This document shows positions 33,012 through 41,963 of a stretch of DNA of 64,000 nt, piece after piece (the stretch's first letter is position 1; each line of letters starts with the position of its first letter). Source of the stretch: Geomonas limicola (GTDB lineage Bacteria; Desulfobacterota; Desulfuromonadia; Geobacterales; Geobacteraceae); contig NZ_BLXZ01000004.1 in the NCBI RefSeq assembly GCF_014193675.1, forward strand, positions 1 through 64,000. Reading direction: 5' to 3'. Below the pieces are notes generated by a model. That model had not been told where the DNA came from. It saw only the letters and a program-made list of their open reading frames with translations, and made no database searches. Made by a program: the position numbers and the translations under genes.

Positions 33012-33977
33012 TCAGTCGCGCGCCAGGGGCGAGCGGTACCACTCGATGGTGCGCTGGATCCCCTCCCTCAGGGAGGTGCGGGGGAATGCGCCGAGCAGCC
33101 GGTGGCATTTCGAGTTGTCCAGCACCCGGTAGGGGACCGCGCTCGGCTTGCTGCGGTCGAAGTCGAGGGGGCCGGGGTGGCCGCAGCAGTCGGTCACCAC
33201 CTCGGCCAGCTCCTTGATGGTGACCGGGGTGCCGTTACTTACGTTGATCGGGTCGGCGTGGCAGTCGACGGCCAGCTGGCGCAGCACCCCTTCCACCAGG
33301 TCGTCGACGTAGATGAAGTCGCGCACCGTCTCCGGGCCGCCCCAGACCGTGAAGGGGGTCTCGCCGGCCAAGGCCCGCCGGATCAGGGCCGGGATGACGT
33401 GGGACTTGGCAGCATCGAAGCGGTCGTAGGGGCCGTAGATGTTGGAGGTGCGGATCACCCCGATGTTGAGCCCCAGCTTCTGGTGGTAGAACTCGGCCAG
33501 CTTCTCCAGGTAGCGGTACACCCAGCCGATACCGGCGTAGAGCTCGAAGACCGGCAGGTTCAGGTCCAGCTCCTCCTCGCGGATCGGGTAGTTCGCCTCC
33601 TGGTAGACGGTGGAACTGCTGACCCAGACCGCCTTCTTCACCTGGTTCGCGCTCATGGCCTCGAAGAGCCCGGCGTGGATGGCTAGGTTGGGCATGAGCG
33701 TGGCGGCCGGGGAGGTGCGTACCCCCTGGACCCCGGAGGCCTGCACCGCGCAGACGATGGCGATGTCCTTGCCGGCGGTGGCATCCAGGCAGTCCTGGTA
33801 GTTGTTGAAGTCGTAGCGCCGGTAGTGCGCGGCCAGCGCCGGGTGGGGGGGGCGGCTGAAGCAGCTCGCCTCGACCTCGGCGCCCAGGCCGACCAGCCGT
33901 CGCACCAGCGCGGTGCCCAGGAGACCGGCGCCGCCGGTGACCAGTATTTTAGTGCCCTTCAGGAATTGGAAATCCAT
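33012..33977 (-). CDS. NAD-dependent epimerase/dehydratase-like protein, paralog of the next gene
   Basis: The 321-residue extended SDR has ILVTGGAGLLGTALVRRL (10-27), VCAVQASGVQG, VSSSTVYQE and RTSNIYGPYDRFD. At the usual YxxxK position it reads YAGIGWVYRYLEKLAEFY, so aligned against YGWVK-type enzymes the Tyr is Ile and the Lys is Tyr. ATG 33975-33977 is the first Met that fits the SDR start; the open frame upstream is non-coding. It is first in a unit preceded by a sigma-54 type promoter at 34055-34069. Confidence 0.75.
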   Translation of the reverse strand: MDFQFLKGTKILVTGGAGLLGTALVRRLVGLGAEVEASCFSRPPHPALAAHYRRYDFNNYQDCLDATAGKDIAIVCAVQASGVQGVRTSPAATLMPNLAIHAGLFEAMSANQVKKAVWVSSSTVYQEANYPIREEELDLNLPVFELYAGIGWVYRYLEKLAEFYHQKLGLNIGVIRTSNIYGPYDRFDAAKSHVIPALIRRALAGETPFTVWGGPETVRDFIYVDDLVEGVLRQLAVDCHADPINVSNGTPVTIKELAEVVTDCCGHPGPLDFDRSKPSAVPYRVLDNSKCHRLLGAFPRTSLREGIQRTIEWYRSPLARD

Positions 33978-34011
33978 GGTTGTCTCGCGGGTGAGGGGGG
34001 TCGGGGTCTGC

Positions 34012-34028
34012 TGTTCAAAAAGTTGACA
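34012..34028. promoter_or_regulatory. FleQ-box-like dyad in the leader
   Basis: The dyad TGTTCAA-AAAG-TTGACA has half-sites that resemble the FleQ box GTCAA-N4-TTGAC (one mismatch). It lies between the predicted start of transcription (about 34043) and the start codon at 33977. A position downstream of a sigma-54 promoter is known for FleQ in Pseudomonas. Assignment is by pattern only. Confidence 0.45.
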
Positions 34029-34054
34029 GCGAGCCTCTAGGTATCGGGGAATTT

Positions 34055-34069
34055 GCAAGGGGTGTGCCG
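34055..34069 (-). promoter_or_regulatory. Sigma-54 (-24/-12) promoter
   Basis: The minus strand reads CGGCAC-ACCCC-TTGC followed by AAAT, matching TGGCAC-N5-TTGC with one change and the invariant GG/GC at the right distance. Predicted transcription starts near 34043, about 66 nt before the epimerase-like gene. Confidence 0.65.
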
Positions 34070-34083
34070 GTTCTTGGATAGGG

Positions 34084-34114
34084 AAGGGGCGCGCCGCAGG
34101 AGGGGGCGCCCCTT
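34084..34114. repeat. Inverted repeat between two operons
   Basis: AAGGGGCGC (34084-34092) pairs with GCGCCCCTT (34106-34114). It lies after the aldo/keto reductase stop and before the sigma-54 promoter of the next unit, where a terminator is expected. Read on the minus strand it lacks a U-run, so function as an intrinsic terminator is doubtful. Confidence 0.45.
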
Positions 34115-34150
34115 TTAGGAGGTAGCGAGGGGGGCTGTGCGGGTTGTGTC

Positions 34151-35107
34151 TTACACGAAGAAGCGGTTCTCGGCGTAGATGGCGGCGAAACGCTCCAGCT
34201 CCGCCGGGGCGAAGGGACCGAGATCGCTGGCCGGGACGTTCTCCAGCACGTGCTCCTCGGTCAGCATCCCGGGGATGGTGGTGGAGACCTCGGCGAAGGA
34301 GAGGATGTAGCGCAGGGCGTTCTGGGCGTGGCTCAGCGCCCCCTCGCCCGCCAGCTGCGTGGCGAAGAGCTGGTAGGCCTTGGCCCAGCATGCGATCTGC
34401 TCGGGCTTCCAGAGGTTGCGGTGGTCTCCCGCCGCGTAGCTCTGGTTCTCGTACTTGCCGGTCAGGAACCCGAAGCAGAGCGGCGTGCGGGCGATGATCC
34501 CCGCCCCCGCCGCCCGGCAGGCGTCGAAGATGCCGAGCTCGATGCAGCGCTGGTCCACCAGGCTGAAGTTCACCTGCACCGATTTGAAGCCGAGCTCGCG
34601 CACCGCGGTGAGGCTGTCCTTGGGGGAGCGGGTGGAGATCCCCGCGACCCGGATCTTCCCTTCCTGTTCCAGCTGGCGCAGGGTGCTCAGCACCTCGCCG
34701 TCCGGAGTCAAGAGCTCGATGGCGGGGTCGTGCAGCTGGAACAGGTCGACGTAGTCGGTCTTCAGACGCCGCAGGCTCTGCTCCAGGGAGCGCCGGATAT
34801 GGGCCGGGCTGAAGTCCTGCTTGCCGCTGAAGTCGAGGTACCCCACCTTGGTGGAGATGACGATCCGGTCGCGCACCGGGGCCAGGGTCTCCCCGATCAG
34901 CTCCTCGCTGTGCCCGTAGCCGTAGAGGGCGGCGGTGTCGTAGAAGGTGACCCCCAGGTCGAAGGCCTTTTTCAGCGCCCGTGCCGAGACCGCGTCGTCG
35001 GTGGGGCCGTAGGCGCGCGCGTCGCCGGTGGTGCCGCCGATCCCCCAGGCGCCGAAGCCGATTTCCGAGACCTGAAGCCCCGTGTCTCCCAGCCCGCGGT
35101 ACCTCAT
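34151..35107 (-). CDS. Aldo/keto reductase
   Basis: This 318-residue (alpha/beta)8 NADPH-dependent reductase has MRYRGLGDTGLQVSEIGFGAWGIGG at the N-terminus (first 20 residues typical). Asp and Tyr of the tetrad are in FYDTAALYGYGHSEE, Lys in VISTKVGY and His in LFQLHDP. It probably reduces a keto-sugar intermediate, perhaps in place of the missing E3-type partner of the 3-dehydratase (inference). It is the last gene of the long operon that starts at 48704, and its ATG overlaps the upstream stop by 4 nt. Confidence 0.85.
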   Translation of the reverse strand: MRYRGLGDTGLQVSEIGFGAWGIGGTTGDARAYGPTDDAVSARALKKAFDLGVTFYDTAALYGYGHSEELIGETLAPVRDRIVISTKVGYLDFSGKQDFSPAHIRRSLEQSLRRLKTDYVDLFQLHDPAIELLTPDGEVLSTLRQLEQEGKIRVAGISTRSPKDSLTAVRELGFKSVQVNFSLVDQRCIELGIFDACRAAGAGIIARTPLCFGFLTGKYENQSYAAGDHRNLWKPEQIACWAKAYQLFATQLAGEGALSHAQNALRYILSFAEVSTTIPGMLTEEHVLENVPASDLGPFAPAELERFAAIYAENRFFV

Positions 35108-38100
35108 GCCACCCTCCGTGCCGGCTGGATGGCGAAGCCCTGGCGCCGGGTGTCGAACACGCTCAGGATCAGCCCGGTGTAGTACCTCCCCAGTTCGCTG
35201 ACCTCGAGCCGGGAGGCTGAGAGGCTGATAAGACCGTCAGCTTCCAGCACCTTGAGCTGTTCCAGCTCCTCGGCGAAGCTTTCCCGGAAGATCAGGGCGT
35301 GGCGGGCCTCCAAGCCGGCGAGGTCGAGGGAGAGCCGGCACCTGATCTCGTTGATGATCTCGGCACGCAGCAGGTCCTCGGAGGTTAACTGGTAGCCGCG
35401 GAAGATGGGGGGGAGGCCGGCGTCGATGGCCTTTTCGTACTCGTCCATCTCGTAGCTGTTCTGCACGTAGCAGTCGTCGTCGAGGAAGCTGGAGCTGCCA
35501 ATCCCCACCCCGAGCACGTCGAGCCTGGGTACCGGCACGTAGCCCAGGGAGTTCCACTGCAGGGTCCCCGCCTGGGCGGCCCGGGCCAGGTCGTTCTCCG
35601 GTTTGGCGAAGTGGTCCGCCCCGATACGCTGGTAGCCGTGCTCCATAAGGCGCCGCACCCCCGCCAGGTACAGGGCGGTGCGGGTCTCCAGGTCCGGCAG
35701 GGTGTCGAGCGGCATCAGGTTCTGGTGGGCGCGCACCTCCGGGGCCAGGGTAAGGAACATCACCATGATGCGGTCCGGCGCCAGCTCGACCACGGTGTCG
35801 ATGGTGCGCAGGAACGACGCCATGGTCTGGCGCGGCAGGCCGCAAAGCACGTCGAAGTTGACGCTCTTGAAGAGGGCGCGCACCTCGGGGGCCAGCAGCT
35901 CCTTCACCAGCGCCGGGGGCTGGATGCGGTTGATGGCGCGCTGCACGTCGGGGTCAAAATCCTGGATGCCCAGGGATAGGCGGCTGACACCCTGCGAGGC
36001 GTAGAAGGCCAGGTCGTCGGCGCTCACGCCGCGCGGGTCGATCTCCAGGGTGAACTCGTCGAGCTCTTCAAAGTCGATGAGCTCACGCAGCCGGGCCACC
36101 AGGGCGCCGAAGTCGGCGCGGGACAGGGCGGTCGGCGAGCCGCCGCCGATGTGGATGCGCCGGAAGTTCGGCTTGAGGCCGCGGCCCTGGAAGAAGGCGC
36201 CGACCTGGCCGATCTCGCGGTGCAGGTAGTCGAGGTAACGCGAGATGCGTTCCTGGTTGCTGCTGATGATGGTGTTGCACAGGCAGTAGAAACACTGCTT
36301 GGGGCAAAACGGCACGTGCACGTACATGAGCAGCGGGTTGGCCTCCGCGCGCCCCAGGCGGTCCAGGGTGTCGTACCACCCCTGGAGCGGGAAGGGGTTG
36401 TCCCAGACGCTCTTGTGCGGGTACTCGTTGTACATGAAACTGCCGTAGTTGAGGATGTTGATCCCGTATTTTTCGTGAACTGCTGCGTAGCAGGCTGCTT
36501 CCGTGGCCGGCATGGCGACCTCCTGTGCTGACGTTTGGTTGTCGACGCCGTACAAGTAGGCGCCTTTCTTGTTGCCGTACCAGACCACTGCCCTGAACCA
36601 CTGCTCCCAGCTGGTCCAGCGCTGGGCCGAGCGGTCGATGCGGTAGCGCCGGGTACCCGCAACGGGGTGGCACTCTGCGCCGGAGAGCACCGAGCGGTAC
36701 AGCTCCCAGACGTTGTGCCCCAGGGTGATCACGCAGTCCTCGCTGACGAAGGGCTGTTTCACCAGCTGGCGGTTCAGTGCCAGGGCCTCGGTCAGAAGTG
36801 CCGGGTCGCACCCGGTTTCCCGGGTCAAAAGCGCCTCGGCCTCCCGGTAGAACTGGTCCAGCTTCCCCTCCACGCTGAGCTTTATGAAGAGGTACTCGTC
36901 CTGCGGCCAGAAGATCCCCAGCCACTCGGGCGCGTGCAGGAACTCGCGCCCCCCCTGCTGGATGTCCCGGGCGCACGCCTCGAAGAAGGCGTTGATGCCG
37001 TGTATGATCGGGTAGCGCCCGGCATCGGCGGCCATGAAGAGCTCGATGAGGCGGCTGAAGCCGGTACCCTCGAGCTTGCCGACCAGCGCCAGGGGGATCT
37101 GCAAAAGCTTGTCGAAGTAGAGCAGCGAGGCCATCCAGGAGTAGGCCCGGGTCCGCACCCACTCCTCGCGCGGCAGGCTCGCCGTCGCGATCACCAGCTC
37201 CTGGCTCTCCTGTACCTCGCCGGGGGCCTGCTCCAGCATCCCGTGGATGTTGACCAGCGGCGTGCGCACCGTCTCGATGCCGTGCTCGGCGCGGTAGGCC
37301 GGCTCGGACATCGGGGCGTTGGCCAGGATGGAGAGGTTGATGAACTGGATCCGGTGGTGCTGGCCGTGCCTGACGATCTGGTCGATTCCTGCCGTGAAGC
37401 TCGCGTAGCTCTCGCCGGGGAGCCCCAGGATGATGTCGGTGAAGGTCTCCACCTTGTCGCGGCTGAAGCGCTGCTGCAGTTCCTGGAACACCTCGACCGG
37501 GATGTTCTTGCGCCCGATCTTCGCCAGGGTCTCGGGGTGCACGCTCTGCAGGGCGAGGTTCACCCCCTTGTTGAGGCCGGAGGCGGAGAGCACCCGCTGG
37601 ATCTCGTAGGAGGTCTCCGCGCTGGTCTTGGTGTTCTGCACCGAGAGCGCCATCGGGTAGCCGCTTTGCTCCTTCTGGCGGGCCACCGAGCGGGTGATCT
37701 CCAGGTCGCGCGGCAAGAGCCCGAAGTTTGCGTCGCAGCAGAAGACGAACTCGATCCGCTTGGCGGCGAACCAGGCGATCTCCCGGTCCAGGCGCTCCTG
37801 CTCGAAGCAGAACAGCTCGGACTTGGTGGCGGAGCCCCAGTAGCAGTAGGCGCAGGAGAAGGGGCAGCCCCGGTTGGTCTCCCACAAGGCCAGCCACTGG
37901 TGGCCCCGGTCCTCGCGCAGGAGCGGCTCGAAGACCCCGGAGAGGTAGGGGGAGGGGAGCCGGTTCAGGTCCTTGATGCGCTCCTGGACCGGGGTGTGGC
38001 GGAACTCCCCGCCCGCGAGGTAGCTCAGGCCCGGGATGCCGTCCCAGGCGCGGCTCTCCACGCGGTTCAGGATCTCGGTGAAGACCACCTCCCCCTCGCC

Positions 38101-38457
38101 GTGGCAGATCAGGTCGATGTAGGGGTGCTCCCTTAGAAACGGCTCGGCGTGGTCCGGGACCTGCGGCCCCCCCAGTACCACCAGGCGCCCCGGGTCGGCC
38201 GCCTTCAGCTGGCGCGCGAGCTCCACCGAAAAGGCGGCGTTCCAGGCGTAACAGCTGATCCCCACCACGGCGGCCGGCTCCAGGTGCCTGAGCGCCTCGG
38301 CCATCGGGATGCGGCGGTACAGCGGGGTGAGAAACGAGACTTCCGCGGCGCGCGGCGAGTGCTCCTGGAAGTAGGCCTGCAAAAGACCCACTGAGTAGGG
38401 GAGGTAGCAGGCGTCGGAGAAGCTGTTGTTGATCTGGACCAAGCCGACGGTGGTCAT
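35104..38457 (-). CDS. Double radical SAM protein: B12/radical SAM plus HemN-like domain
   Basis: This is 1117 residues in one frame. The first half has a cobalamin-binding-like Rossmann domain (1-170), CPFSCAYC (Cys198, 202, 205) and a long C-terminal extension to about 640. The second half has HVPFCPKQCFYCLC (Cys718, 722, 725, 727), GGGSPTALS and LSLGIQDFD, all typical of the HemN/HemW group. Met649 (ATG 36511-36513) is preceded by AGGAGGT with a 4-nt gap, a near-ideal ribosome site, so the HemN-like part (469 residues) may also be made alone. It overlaps its neighbours by ATGA on both sides. Substrate unknown; context suggests sugar chemistry. Confidence 0.82.
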   Translation of the reverse strand: MTTVGLVQINNSFSDACYLPYSVGLLQAYFQEHSPRAAEVSFLTPLYRRIPMAEALRHLEPAAVVGISCYAWNAAFSVELARQLKAADPGRLVVLGGPQVPDHAEPFLREHPYIDLICHGEGEVVFTEILNRVESRAWDGIPGLSYLAGGEFRHTPVQERIKDLNRLPSPYLSGVFEPLLREDRGHQWLALWETNRGCPFSCAYCYWGSATKSELFCFEQERLDREIAWFAAKRIEFVFCCDANFGLLPRDLEITRSVARQKEQSGYPMALSVQNTKTSAETSYEIQRVLSASGLNKGVNLALQSVHPETLAKIGRKNIPVEVFQELQQRFSRDKVETFTDIILGLPGESYASFTAGIDQIVRHGQHHRIQFINLSILANAPMSEPAYRAEHGIETVRTPLVNIHGMLEQAPGEVQESQELVIATASLPREEWVRTRAYSWMASLLYFDKLLQIPLALVGKLEGTGFSRLIELFMAADAGRYPIIHGINAFFEACARDIQQGGREFLHAPEWLGIFWPQDEYLFIKLSVEGKLDQFYREAEALLTRETGCDPALLTEALALNRQLVKQPFVSEDCVITLGHNVWELYRSVLSGAECHPVAGTRRYRIDRSAQRWTSWEQWFRAVVWYGNKKGAYLYGVDNQTSAQEVAMPATEAACYAAVHEKYGINILNYGSFMYNEYPHKSVWDNPFPLQGWYDTLDRLGRAEANPLLMYVHVPFCPKQCFYCLCNTIISSNQERISRYLDYLHREIGQVGAFFQGRGLKPNFRRIHIGGGSPTALSRADFGALVARLRELIDFEELDEFTLEIDPRGVSADDLAFYASQGVSRLSLGIQDFDPDVQRAINRIQPPALVKELLAPEVRALFKSVNFDVLCGLPRQTMASFLRTIDTVVELAPDRIMVMFLTLAPEVRAHQNLMPLDTLPDLETRTALYLAGVRRLMEHGYQRIGADHFAKPENDLARAAQAGTLQWNSLGYVPVPRLDVLGVGIGSSSFLDDDCYVQNSYEMDEYEKAIDAGLPPIFRGYQLTSEDLLRAEIINEIRCRLSLDLAGLEARHALIFRESFAEELEQLKVLEADGLISLSASRLEVSELGRYYTGLILSVFDTRRQGFAIQPARRVA

Positions 38458-39872
38458 GCCGCCACCTGTTTGATGGTGGCGCGCCGGCTGGCCTGCTCGG
38501 CGATGAGTGCCTCGCAGCGGGTGCGGAACTCGCGCAGCTCCTCCAAGGTAAGCGCGTAGGGCTTGATGAAGAAGGTGCTGTAGTTGGCGACGTAGAGCTC
38601 GCTCGAGCGGTAGAAATTGTCCACGTCCAGTCCGTCGACCAACAGGTTGTCCCGGACCGCCTGCTGGAAGATCGGGGTGGAGGGGAAGGGGACCATGTTC
38701 ATCAGGTGGATCTTGTCCACGTCGATGTCGCGGATCATGGTGTAGGTCTCTTCCAGGGTCTCCCGGGTCTCCTCGGGGCTGCCGATCACGAAGAAGGCCT
38801 TGACGTACATGTCGGGGTAGCTCTTGGAGAGGCGCACCGCCTCGAAGATCTTCTCTCGGGAGGTGTTCTTGCGCATCACCTGGTTACGGATGTAGTCCGA
38901 GCCGCTTTCGATGGCGAGCGAGATGCGCACCAGCCCCGCCGCTGCCAGGGCAGCCATGACCTCGGCGTCCAGTGTGTTGACGCTCAGCCCGTTGGGGGTC
39001 TCGAACTGGATGGCGAGGCCGCGCCTGACGATCTCGTTGCAGATCTCGATGGTGCGCCGCTTGCTGAGCGAGAAGTTGTCGTCCATGAAGGAGAAGTGGC
39101 GCTGCCCGAAGCGGTGGTAGACCTCTTCGATCTCGTCCACCACGTTCCTCGCCGAGCGGGGGCGCCAGGCCGGCCCCATGGCCTTGAACATGGAGCAGAA
39201 GGGACACTTGTGCGGGCAGCTGCGGCTGGAGATGATGGGGACCGAGGTGTTGATCGGCAGCCGGCGCGGGTTGTGCCAGAGGTCGGTGTCGACGTGGTAG
39301 TCCTCGATGTCGATCAGCTCGTAGGCCGGAAACGGCAGCGCGTCCAGGTCCTCGATGTAGCCTTTCTTCTCGTTCACCAGGACGCTCTCACCTGCGCGGT
39401 AGGCAAAACCGTCGATCCGGCCGAAGTCCCGGGGCTCGCGCCCCTCCAGCATGCGCACCAGCTGGGCCGTGCTCTGCTCCCCTTCGGCGAGGACGATCCA
39501 GTCGAGCTCGGGGCAGTTGGCGAGGATCTCGGCGGGGTAGATGGTGGGGTGGATGCCGCCTAAGAGGATGGGGGTCTGGGGGCGGACCTCCTTGCACCGG
39601 CGCGCGTACCCCAGGATGTCCTGGAAGTTGCCGGAAAAGAGGCAGCCAAAGCCGATCAGGTCGGGCTCGAAGGCGCGCAGCCGCTCCTCGAGAAGCGACT
39701 CGTAGCTGCCGGGGCGCCCCCTGCGGGAATCGAAGGTCTTCAGGTCGAGGAGCTCGACCTGGTTGCCGTCGGCGCTGAGCGACGAGGCGATGTAGAGCAG
39801 GCCCGAGGGGAGGTAGAACTCCCTGTTGTGGTAGTAGCTCGGTACCGGAGGGTTAACCAGAAGAACGTTCAT
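38454..39872 (-). CDS. B12-binding-domain radical SAM protein
   Basis: The 472-residue protein has an N-terminal B12-binding-like domain (MNVLLVNPPVPSYYHNR to about 150, with the LLGGIHPT segment) and a radical SAM barrel with CPHKCPFC (Cys219, 223, 226), then FMDDNFSLSK and LAIESGSDYIRNQVMRKNT. This architecture matches anaerobic B12/radical SAM enzymes; the reaction is unknown. Its stop overlaps the next gene's start. It and its neighbours at 35104 and 39937 form a run of three radical SAM genes. Confidence 0.83.
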   Translation of the reverse strand: MNVLLVNPPVPSYYHNREFYLPSGLLYIASSLSADGNQVELLDLKTFDSRRGRPGSYESLLEERLRAFEPDLIGFGCLFSGNFQDILGYARRCKEVRPQTPILLGGIHPTIYPAEILANCPELDWIVLAEGEQSTAQLVRMLEGREPRDFGRIDGFAYRAGESVLVNEKKGYIEDLDALPFPAYELIDIEDYHVDTDLWHNPRRLPINTSVPIISSRSCPHKCPFCSMFKAMGPAWRPRSARNVVDEIEEVYHRFGQRHFSFMDDNFSLSKRRTIEICNEIVRRGLAIQFETPNGLSVNTLDAEVMAALAAAGLVRISLAIESGSDYIRNQVMRKNTSREKIFEAVRLSKSYPDMYVKAFFVIGSPEETRETLEETYTMIRDIDVDKIHLMNMVPFPSTPIFQQAVRDNLLVDGLDVDNFYRSSELYVANYSTFFIKPYALTLEELREFRTRCEALIAEQASRRATIKQVAA

Positions 39873-39936
39873 AGTGCGGCCTCAAATGCGTGAGGGGCGA
39901 GCGGGGTCGCCCTCGTGTCGTCGCTGCGGTGGGGCG

Positions 39937-41265
39937 CTACTTGACGGGGCCCCTGCCGCTTGCCTTGATGCGATCCTGCAGCTCCAGGTAGTTCCCCACG
40001 ATCTCGCGTGCCGTGAAGCCGCGCCCCCAGGGGGTGGTTTCCTGGTACTCGAAGGTGAGGTCCGGGGTCTCGGCGTCGTAGCGGCCGTACATGTGCATGG
40101 TCTTGCTCCAGTCGCTGGAGACCCGCTTGATGCCGAAGCGTTCCGGGTTGGTGTAGACCTCGGTGCCGGGGCGCAGGGTGAAGACGGAGAGGTAGACGGA
40201 TTCCGGGTCGGTCTCCTCGATGAAGTCCCAGGTCTGCTGGACGATGTCCTCCGGCTCGCCGGGGAGCCCGAGGATCATGTAGATGCGGCACTCGATCCCC
40301 GCCTCCTTCAAGAGCCGGATCGACTCGCGGGTCTTGGCCACGTTGATCCGCTTGCTGATCAGGTCCAGGGAACGCTGCGAGACGCTCTCCACCCCCATCG
40401 CCATGGTGACGCACCCCGCCTCCCGGGCCAGTTTGGCGATCTCCGGGGTGATGCCGTCCACCCGGCACTGGGCGCGCCAGACGATGCCGGTGCGGCCGAT
40501 CGCCTCCAGGTGCGCGACGGCCTGGGCGCGCGGCAGCGGGATGGAGATCTCGTCCAAAAGGCTGATCCCCTCGACGCCGTACTCCTTCTTGAGGTACTCG
40601 ATCTCCTCTTCCACGAATTCCGGCTTGCGGTAGCGCACCCCCGGCGCGTACTCGCGCACCTCGGGGATGGCGCAGAACCGGCAGTCGTAGGGGCAGCCGC
40701 GGCTGAAGATCACCGTGGTGGACCTGAGCTTCTCGTAGCCCGGGGTGTTCTTGAGCGAGACGAGCCCGGGACGGGCCACCGCGGAGGCGGGGAGGAAGTG
40801 GCGCCGCGGGAAGGGGTACTCGTTGATGTCGATCAGTGCGCGCTGCTCGTAGACCTTTTTGAGCGAGCCCCGCTCCAGGTCCTCCAGCGCCTCTACCAGG
40901 CAGCGCTCGCCGTCCCCCAGGACCAGGGCGTCGAACACCTTGAGGGACTCCTCGCGGAAGGTGACCGCGTGGGGGCCACCGGCGATGTGCTTTGCCTCGG
41001 GGAAGCGCCGGCGCAGGGTCTCGACCGTCTCCAGTTGCTCGGCGTAGTCCAGGGTGTAGACCGAGTGCAGGTAGACGTCGCAGGCCGGGATGTGGTACTG
41101 GGCGAACTCCCGCTTGATCCCCCTGAGGTCGATGAGCGAGACCTGCACCCGGGCGCCGAAGTGCCATTCGAGCACGGTCAGGAGCTGGAAGTGGGAGTGG
41201 GGGTCGCCACGGAAGGGGTCGAAGAGGTAGTCGCTGCTCGGGAGCAGGAAGCCGACAGTTAGCAT
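39937..41265 (-). CDS. B12-binding-domain radical SAM protein
   Basis: I chose ATG 41263-41265, with AAGGA about 10 nt upstream; the earlier ATG at 41272-41274 sits directly on that ribosome site. The product has 442 residues: a B12-binding-like N-terminus (1-140, IAGGPHAVTFREESL), radical SAM motif CPYDCRFC (Cys191, 195, 198), then LDEISIPLP and MGVESVSQRSLDLISKRIN. The start overlaps the cupin stop. The 64-bp gap to the next gene has no clear promoter, so it belongs to the same operon. Substrate unknown. Confidence 0.83.
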   Translation of the reverse strand: MLTVGFLLPSSDYLFDPFRGDPHSHFQLLTVLEWHFGARVQVSLIDLRGIKREFAQYHIPACDVYLHSVYTLDYAEQLETVETLRRRFPEAKHIAGGPHAVTFREESLKVFDALVLGDGERCLVEALEDLERGSLKKVYEQRALIDINEYPFPRRHFLPASAVARPGLVSLKNTPGYEKLRSTTVIFSRGCPYDCRFCAIPEVREYAPGVRYRKPEFVEEEIEYLKKEYGVEGISLLDEISIPLPRAQAVAHLEAIGRTGIVWRAQCRVDGITPEIAKLAREAGCVTMAMGVESVSQRSLDLISKRINVAKTRESIRLLKEAGIECRIYMILGLPGEPEDIVQQTWDFIEETDPESVYLSVFTLRPGTEVYTNPERFGIKRVSSDWSKTMHMYGRYDAETPDLTFEYQETTPWGRGFTAREIVGNYLELQDRIKASGRGPVK

Positions 41266-41963
41266 GAGGCGCATTCCTTGAGGCTGTCGAAAGCTTGACA
41301 CTTCCGTACCGTCATAAGAGTGACTCCTTCGGGAGCCCTGAAGGTTTCGGCCAGCCGGTTGAAGGTGGCGATGGTGACCACGTCGCCGGGACTGACGATC
41401 GGCTCGTTGTTCTTGCTCACCAGGCCGCCGTCCAGCACCAGGATGATCTCCGCGGGGTCACGCTCCTTGAGGAGGGCAACCTCCTCGATTTTCTCCAGGG
41501 TGAGCTCGGTGTCGTGGATCCGGTAGCTGGCGGGGCGGCCGGCTGCCGGTTCGCTCAGGGTCACGCAGTCCTCGGTCATGGGGACCACGCAGTCCGCCCC
41601 CTCGTAGGGCTGCTCCTTGCGCCCGTAGGGGTCATCAAGGCGCACCAGGTTCTCCTTGTCCGGCGGGCTCTCCACCTCGATGACATGGATACCCTCCGGG
41701 GAGAGCGCCCGCGTCGAGTGGAAGAGTCCCTCGCGCAGCATGAGTTTGGAAAGCCCGTTCAACTTTGTGGAATCGTTGAGGAATGAGACCTCTGCCTCGC
41801 CGGAGAGCAGGATGTAGCCGGTCTTCTTGTCCGGGTGGCAGTGCAGCGAGGTCTGCCGACCGTGGGCGATGTGCAGGTACCAGATACCGATCTTCGAGCT
41901 CTCGTACATGAGGTATTCGTAGCCCCACGGCTTGGTGACGATTCCGTTTTCGTAGTCAGACAT
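41259..41963 (-). CDS. Cupin-domain protein, sugar-phosphate isomerase-like
   Basis: I chose ATG 41961-41963, with GGAGG 6 nt upstream; it overlaps the E1-beta-like stop by 8 nt. The 234-residue product has two cupin-like halves. The first holds the metal-site pattern HGRQTSLHCHPDKKTGYILLSGEAEV (split: HCHPDKK then GYILLSGE) and resembles mannose-6-phosphate isomerase type cupins. The second has IILVLDGGLVSKNNEPIVSPGDVV. It may isomerise or epimerise a sugar, or handle a keto-acid product of the ThDP enzyme. Function is not clear. Confidence 0.75.
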   Translation of the reverse strand: MSDYENGIVTKPWGYEYLMYESSKIGIWYLHIAHGRQTSLHCHPDKKTGYILLSGEAEVSFLNDSTKLNGLSKLMLREGLFHSTRALSPEGIHVIEVESPPDKENLVRLDDPYGRKEQPYEGADCVVPMTEDCVTLSEPAAGRPASYRIHDTELTLEKIEEVALLKERDPAEIILVLDGGLVSKNNEPIVSPGDVVTIATFNRLAETFRAPEGVTLMTVRKCQAFDSLKECASC

